64,000 nucleotides of DNA from Mesorhizobium hawassense. Its GTDB lineage: Bacteria; Pseudomonadota; Alphaproteobacteria; Rhizobiales; Rhizobiaceae. The position numbers and the translations under genes are program-made. Within the stretch, counting starts at the first letter, position 1; every line of letters starts with the position of its first letter. Under the pieces are notes generated by a model. That model did not search any database. It was given only the letters and a program-made list of their open reading frames with translations, and was not told where the DNA came from. The stretch is from assembly GCF_003289945.1 (NCBI RefSeq), contig NZ_QMBP01000021.1:1-64000 (forward strand). The letters are read 5' to 3'. This document shows, piece by piece, positions 61,702-64,000 of the stretch.

Positions 61702-61790
61702 ACCGAGTGCTTATGGGGCTCGCCCGTCTGAGGCTAGTTGCCCAGCCCATCGCGCTGGGCATTCACCTTCTCTCGCGGTCATCCGAACGC
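61702..61790 (+). pseudogene. 5' scrap of a dppB-like permease gene
   Basis: GLARLRLVAQPIALGIHLLS parallels GSPVLKLVAQRIALGIFLLF at the start of the permease at 55886, at the same position after the binding-protein stop. The copy ends after about 25 codons. Confidence 0.75.
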
Positions 61791-62161
61791 TAACTTCTGG
61801 ACCAAGCGGGCACAAAATATGTGTGCGCATGAACGGCTGCAGATGCTGATCGCTAATGTGAAGGTGTCAAACAGTATCTTCACCCTGCGGATCAGGAGGG
61901 CGTCCATGCATGTTGTTGGGTCGATCCAAATTGCGACCAGACCATTAGACCATTGTTCGGAAACCGATCCTCTAGTCCATCGATGAAACCTGGGATGGTT
62001 CGAGAAGGAGGGGCGATCCGGGAACCCTTCAGCCGCTGGTGGCTTGTGATGGCCACCGACCTTTTCCTTAACGCGGCTGAGGTCGATCCGACCTCGCACC
62101 CAGATAGATCAGCCGGAATAATGAAAAATCTCTCCAACTCCTTAAATCCCAAAACGAAGCA
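61791..62161. other. Upstream region of the CocE-type gene, no gene recognised
   Basis: About 370 bp. No good copy of the shared dyad was found. AGAAGGAGGGGCGAT at about 62000-62015 looks like a ribosome site, but the frame behind it closes without resembling any protein. Confidence 0.4.
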
Positions 62162-63931
62162 ATGAGAATGAAAATACGAGTGCAAACCCAGATGACACCT
62201 GATGCTCAAACTGAAGCCGACGTGGCGCACGCCATTGGCTACGTGACTATGCAGGATGGAATGCGCGTCGCGTACATTTCTTACCACCCCAAGTCAGGCC
62301 GCCACCCGACCGTTTTCCTGTATTCTCCGTATGACGCAAGTGCGACCCGTTTCGAAGTTGCGAAGCCGTTTCTAGATGCCGGCTACGCCTTCGTCGGTGC
62401 CAACTTCCCCGCGACTGGCTGTTCGGAAGGTGTCATCGAAACATGGTTCGACCGGAAAGAAGGAATCTATGGTGCGGAAGTTGTCGAATGGATTGCTAAA
62501 CAGCCTTGGAGCAACGGCAATGTCGGGATGGTTGGCAATTCATCAGCGGCCACGGTTCAAATGTGGGTTGCGGCAGAACAGCCGCCTCATTTGAGGGCAA
62601 TCATAGCGGCCGGCATGTTCGACGCCTATGAGTGGATCTACCAAGGCGGAATGCTGCAACTTTATAATCTAAAATGGGCTTTTACGAGTCAGTTTATCAG
62701 TCAGGCTAGCGGAGTGAGTGACCGGATAAAAGCGGGCGATATCGAGTGCTCTGCGATTCTTGGAAGCGACCGGCAGCAGGTCAAAAGTTTATTCTACAAC
62801 GAAATTCGCAGTCATCCACTAAATGATGAATGGTGGGATTCAATCTGTTTGGCGTGCGAAGAGGTGGCTGGCAAGGTCCGAGTACCCACTATGCTTATTG
62901 CCGCTTGGCAGGACCGCCATGCCGCTAGGGAAAGCGCTCGAGTAATCACTCAATTTATGCCGAACGTACAGCATAAGAAGCTTGTCATGATCGACGGCGA
63001 CCACGGAGGAACCGGAGCACTTGGGCCACAAGCTCCTCTGCTTGTCGACAATGAGCGCATGAAATTCCTCGAACGTTGGGTGAAGGGCGTAGAGAATGGA
63101 CTTGAAAACGAACCTCCCGTGACTGTTTATTGGGAAGCCTGGGAGCCCGAAGGAGATCCAAAGAAGCAGGTTGCGGGTTGGGTTACACATCACAAGGCTT
63201 GGCCAGAACCAATGGTCGAGCGTCGCCCGTACTACCTCACGGCCGATGCCAGGATATCGCCTGACAAACCAGGTGCCACGCCGTCTGAGGGCTCTCGCGC
63301 GTACCTGTATCCGACGGGAGCAGAACTCTACGGCAATAATGAGCAATTCGCAGCTAAGCCATATCAGCAGGGCGTGTTGAATTACAGAACGGATGTGGCC
63401 GCTTCGGATACGACGCTGCTTGGAAGTCCGCAAGTTTTGCTCTACCTCAGCATTGATGATGGGGATGACACAGACATCGAACTAACATTGAAGGACGTCG
63501 GGCCTGATGGCGACGTACTCTTCCTGCAGTCAGGCCATCTGCGCGCGTCGCTGCGCGCTATCGATGAACAGCGGACAACTTCGGACGAAATTGTTCATCT
63601 ATTCCGCGAATGCAAAAAACTTCAGCCCGGCACAATATACGAAATAAAAATGTCGGTCTGCCCGATCGGTCATGTCGTCCGAGAAGGGCACAGACTTGAG
63701 ATAACTATTGGCGCTCCTAACCCTATCATCAAACAATCCATCGGTAGCCTTCCAATCGGTGCCGCATCTATTAATAGGGTCTATCACTCGGAGAAGTATC
63801 CCTCGAGCATCATCCTGCCCATTGTACCCGGGGCGAAGGCCCGCGCGTCTGCGCCAGAACGTGGCATACAGCGAGCGAAACCTTGCCGAAAAGAAGCTGA
63901 ATTTGAGCCCGGCGGACTGCCGACCCGTTAA
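62162..63931 (+). CDS. CocE/NonD-family hydrolase (X-prolyl dipeptidyl peptidase/acylase type)
   Basis: 589 aa. The N-terminal alpha/beta-hydrolase domain has the nucleophile in VGMVGNSSAATVQMWVA (S in GNSSA), the acid D in MLIAAWQDRHAARES and the histidine in MIDGDHGGTGA. A C-terminal jelly-roll part (VLNYRTDVAASDTTLLGSPQ, LYLSIDDGDDTDIELTLKDV, HVVREGHRLEITIGAPNP) is typical of CocE/NonD and X-Pro dipeptidyl peptidases. No signal peptide, so it acts in the cytoplasm on esters, amides or acylated amino compounds brought in by the ABC system. The last 35 residues are basic and unusual and may be a read-through into degraded sequence. Ribosome site weak; ATG at 62168 is an alternative. Confidence 0.82.
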   Translation: MRMKIRVQTQMTPDAQTEADVAHAIGYVTMQDGMRVAYISYHPKSGRHPTVFLYSPYDASATRFEVAKPFLDAGYAFVGANFPATGCSEGVIETWFDRKEGIYGAEVVEWIAKQPWSNGNVGMVGNSSAATVQMWVAAEQPPHLRAIIAAGMFDAYEWIYQGGMLQLYNLKWAFTSQFISQASGVSDRIKAGDIECSAILGSDRQQVKSLFYNEIRSHPLNDEWWDSICLACEEVAGKVRVPTMLIAAWQDRHAARESARVITQFMPNVQHKKLVMIDGDHGGTGALGPQAPLLVDNERMKFLERWVKGVENGLENEPPVTVYWEAWEPEGDPKKQVAGWVTHHKAWPEPMVERRPYYLTADARISPDKPGATPSEGSRAYLYPTGAELYGNNEQFAAKPYQQGVLNYRTDVAASDTTLLGSPQVLLYLSIDDGDDTDIELTLKDVGPDGDVLFLQSGHLRASLRAIDEQRTTSDEIVHLFRECKKLQPGTIYEIKMSVCPIGHVVREGHRLEITIGAPNPIIKQSIGSLPIGAASINRVYHSEKYPSSIILPIVPGAKARASAPERGIQRAKPCRKEAEFEPGGLPTR

Positions 63932-63958
63932 GCTTCAGCGCAGCGCTGCTGGCAACCA

Positions 63959-63980
63959 CTAAAGCGCGTCGCGATTAATC
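63959..63980 (+). repeat. IS630-end-like repeat at the right edge
   Basis: CTAAAGCGCGTCGCGATTAA and TC match the reverse complement of the IS630 end at 29851-29872 with three differences. It may be the beginning of another IS630-type element beyond the window. Confidence 0.5.
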
Positions 63981-64000
63981 ATATCCTGTAGACGAACCGT

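Noticed and set aside
1..64000. tRNA, rRNA or riboswitch
   Set aside because: No cloverleaf-like or rRNA sequence and no known riboswitch core was noticed by eye; a covariance-model scan would be needed to exclude short ones.

Overview
The window looks like an accessory replicon or island of a rhizobium-like alphaproteobacterium (Mesorhizobium, Rhizobium or Sinorhizobium type). The grounds are the GC-rich coding style, the families present (EhuB/C/D/A-like uptake genes, VPGUxxT-type thioredoxin-like protein, SirB1, Lrp/AsnC and GlxA-type regulators) and the heavy load of IS3, IS5, IS30, IS66, IS91, IS110, IS256 and IS630 elements, most of them broken. No rRNA, tRNA, CRISPR array or replication origin was seen.

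Layout. 0.4-8.2 kb: a LysR-type regulator with two helix-turn-helix domains, remnants of an epimerase and an oxidoreductase, then an AraC regulator followed by a redox/detoxification group (nitroreductase, AhpD-like protein, decayed azoreductase) and a thioredoxin-like/SirB1 pair. 8.3-10.8 kb: an IS3-type transposase gene split by a complete IS30 element. 11-15.5 kb: ATP-grasp ligase, TyrC-like prephenate dehydrogenase, acetyltransferase-like gene, a hypothetical ORF and a SET-domain protein. 15.7-23.1 kb: aldehyde dehydrogenase, DoeA-like hydrolase and an ehuBCDA-like amino-acid/ectoine ABC transporter. 23-31 kb: IS110 remnant, alpha/beta hydrolase, recombinase plus IS91 transposase, IS630, GlxA-type regulator. 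31-44 kb: DoeD- and DoeC-like genes, a second DoeA-like hydrolase, a GcvT-type FAD oxidoreductase, an M20 deacylase, a class V PLP enzyme and an Lrp/AsnC regulator. 44-64 kb: a serine hydrolase and its broken copy, three related periplasmic binding proteins, one set of Dpp-type permeases and ATPase, an MmgE/PrpD protein, a CocE/NonD hydrolase, and amidase and CocE remnants.

How it may work together. The right two thirds reads as a scavenging system for small amidated, acylated or N-substituted compounds: ABC uptake (Ehu-like and Dpp-like), hydrolysis (M24, M20, serine, CocE and alpha/beta hydrolases), then transamination and aldehyde oxidation. The ectoine route is nearly complete (Ehu, DoeA, DoeC, DoeD and a DoeX-like regulator) but no DoeB is visible; the M20 deacylase is a candidate substitute.

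The most notable signal is a repeated 15-bp dyad, roughly CGCMGATTTMCTGCG, found at nine places. Seven lie about 75-120 bp upstream of genes for uptake or hydrolysis (one of them a pseudogene), one lies 238 bp upstream of the ehuB-like gene and one just upstream of the AsnC-type regulator. It suggests a single regulon over genes that are now scattered among insertion sequences.
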